25,050 nt of DNA from MGIIb-O2 sp964003245 (GTDB lineage: Archaea; Thermoplasmatota; Poseidoniia; Poseidoniales; Thalassarchaeaceae). Numbering within the stretch: the first letter of the stretch is position 1; each line of letters opens with the position of its first letter. A program made the translations under genes and the position numbers. The notes below the pieces were generated by a model. That model made no database searches and had not been told where the DNA came from. It saw only the letters and a list, made by a program, of their open reading frames with translations. Shown here piece by piece: positions 23,909 to 25,050 of the stretch. The stretch is taken from the NCBI GenBank assembly GCA_964003245.1, contig CAXFIU010000018.1, positions 1-25,050 on the forward strand. Reading direction: 5' to 3'.

Positions 23909-24697
23909 ATGGATAATGATTCAATCATATCTAGATTAACAATGCCTTGGAACAGATTCTGGAGAGGTTCTTGGGAGCGCCGAGAAATTCTTAATGGAAA
24001 TTGGTTCCCTCTAGAAGTGTTTGTTTTTGGATTGGTTTTTATCGCAGTACCTTATTTTGGTTCGAATAATATTGCCCATTTCTATCTTGAAGATGCTTTT
24101 TCAGTTTTCCCTGAAATCTCCTATGATCGCTCTGTTCCTGTTGTTAATTGGATGATAATTCCATATGCTGCATTGTACTTATTTTACCCTACAACTTTGA
24201 TTCTGACTCCTAAGGACGACAAAGGTCGTTTGGAGTTAATATCAGCAATGCAAATGCTAATTCTAGCCACCCTATTTTGTGTAATGATCTTCTTATTATT
24301 TCCAGCAGAAGTTGACATGAGGAATCAAATTGATTGGGATTCAATGAATGGTCTAGAGACAATTCTCTTTGAGTTTATACATACTTCTGACAAGCCTTGG
24401 AATGCGTGGCCAAGTCTTCATATTGTTCATTCATATTGTCTTGCAAGAATGATTACTCATTGGTTAAATCACAACTATTCAGAAACTCAATGGGCGAAAC
24501 CATTCATGATACTTTTGTGGGTTGAATGGACACTTCTATGCATTAGTATACTCACAACCAAACAGCACTATATGTTCGATTTGTTTTCTGGTATGTTTGT
24601 AGGGTATTTCGCTTGGAGATTTTTTCAACCTACACTCGATAAAATACGATCTAGTGATGTCGATTCTATACTCGAAGAAGTCGGTTGGTCTAACTAA
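23909..24697 (+). CDS. PAP2-superfamily membrane phosphatase/phosphotransferase (AUR1/IPC synthase-like branch)
   Basis: 262 residues with about six hydrophobic helices. Two of the three PAP2 catalytic motifs are clear: WPSLH (167-171) and TKQHYMFDLFSG, with His220 and Asp224. The first motif (KxxxxxxRP) is not visible, as in the PAP2_3/inositol phosphorylceramide synthase-like branch. The likely reaction is dephosphorylation or head-group transfer on a lipid phosphate in the membrane. The Shine-Dalgarno GAGGAG at 23895-23900 is 8 bases before the ATG. It lies 56 bases after the symporter gene and could share its transcript, which would allow a link to thiamine or phosphate handling, but that is speculative. 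Confidence 0.82.
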   Translation: MDNDSIISRLTMPWNRFWRGSWERREILNGNWFPLEVFVFGLVFIAVPYFGSNNIAHFYLEDAFSVFPEISYDRSVPVVNWMIIPYAALYLFYPTTLILTPKDDKGRLELISAMQMLILATLFCVMIFLLFPAEVDMRNQIDWDSMNGLETILFEFIHTSDKPWNAWPSLHIVHSYCLARMITHWLNHNYSETQWAKPFMILLWVEWTLLCISILTTKQHYMFDLFSGMFVGYFAWRFFQPTLDKIRSSDVDSILEEVGWSN

Positions 24698-25050
24698 TTG
24701 TAAACTATTGGTAAGAATGCATTAGCTGCATCTTCACAAGAGTTAGCAACATCATCAAGTCTCTGCAATACTCTGTACATATGTACTGCTGCAAGAGGGT
24801 CATCTACACCTTCTCTAAATACAAATCCTGCTGCACGACTTTCAACTAAGTCTGCCTCATGTTCTGCAAGATTTACTTGATGAATTAATTCTCTTAACTC
24901 AGTTCTTCCCTTCTTGGTGTATCCCGAAAGTGTTAGATCTCTCAGGTGCAAGACTGTATCTTCGTAAACTGCTGCAGTCTTTTGCACCGCCTCAGCCATC
25001 TCGATTACCATTTTTCTTGCTTCTTCATTATTGTAAAGTTCTCTGAAAGA
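24694..25050 (-). CDS. PhoU-like DUF47 protein, C-terminal part
   Basis: The frame is open to the window edge, giving 118 residues in view (residues before the Met at 25011 read SFRELYNNEEARK), so the N-terminus is missing. It is all helical, with the heptad-like pattern of PhoU/DUF47 (COG1392): HLRDLTLSGYTKKGRTELRE, then IHQVNLAEHEADLVESRA, and the ending YRVLQRLDDVANSCEDAANA with the conserved E/DxxD-type metal-binding repeats. DUF47 proteins usually accompany a PiT-type phosphate transporter, which would be expected just outside the window. The stop overlaps the convergent PAP2 stop by 4 bases. Confidence 0.85.
   Translation of the reverse strand, partial: SFRELYNNEEARKMVIEMAEAVQKTAAVYEDTVLHLRDLTLSGYTKKGRTELRELIHQVNLAEHEADLVESRAAGFVFREGVDDPLAAVHMYRVLQRLDDVANSCEDAANAFLPIVYN

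Noticed and set aside
1..25050. CRISPR arrays, tRNA or rRNA genes, transposases and integration sites
   Set aside because: Reading the gaps on both strands gave no regularly spaced repeats, no T-loop/acceptor patterns and no transposase or integrase motifs.

Overview
The window looks like a gene-dense, AT-rich chromosome segment from a marine planktonic archaeon, most likely a Marine Group II euryarchaeon (Candidatus Poseidoniales). Archaeal markers seen directly are a membrane-anchored LonB protease, ribosomal protein L40e, a UPF0147 protein, archaeal-type AspRS and TrmI, and a COG1855-type ATPase with a KH domain. The long secreted Ig/cadherin-like protein ending in a Pro-rich tail and a 'GWSMEQWHYYG' motif fits that group. 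The taxonomic call below the domain level is an inference. There are no tRNA or rRNA genes, CRISPR arrays or insertion sequences, and most gaps are under 130 bases.

Layout. 1-2732: the tail of an unknown acidic protein, a bacterial-type FabH (ketoacyl-ACP synthase III), and a COG1855 ATPase-KH protein that lacks the usual N-terminal PIN domain. 2733-8169 (minus strand): a tight five-gene cluster running formyltransferase, SDR, luciferase-like flavoenzyme, class 3 asparaginase-like amidohydrolase and 2-aminomuconate-semialdehyde-dehydrogenase-like ALDH. It looks like one uncharacterised metabolic pathway acting on a nitrogen-containing substrate. 8221-10670 (minus): trmI, aspS and a 58-residue membrane protein. 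10791-13976: a large Omp28-like secreted thioredoxin-fold protein. 14050-18623: lonB, an MFS exporter, an Ntn-type isoaspartyl peptidase/asparaginase and UPF0147. 18674-20609: rpl40e (minus), then purA and a small zinc-binding protein. 20665-24697: an ALDH4A1-like P5C dehydrogenase, a clear TPP riboswitch, the sodium:solute symporter it controls (a probable thiamine or thiamine-precursor transporter) and a PAP2-type membrane phosphatase. 24694-25050: the C-terminal part of a PhoU-like DUF47 protein.

Best leads are the TPP-riboswitch-controlled symporter, the five-gene cluster (whose SDR lacks the usual Tyr/Lys and whose asparaginase has Glu where the family has a zinc-binding Lys), the PIN-less COG1855 protein and the Omp28-like surface protein. 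Function calls rest on motifs recognised by eye; no database search was run.
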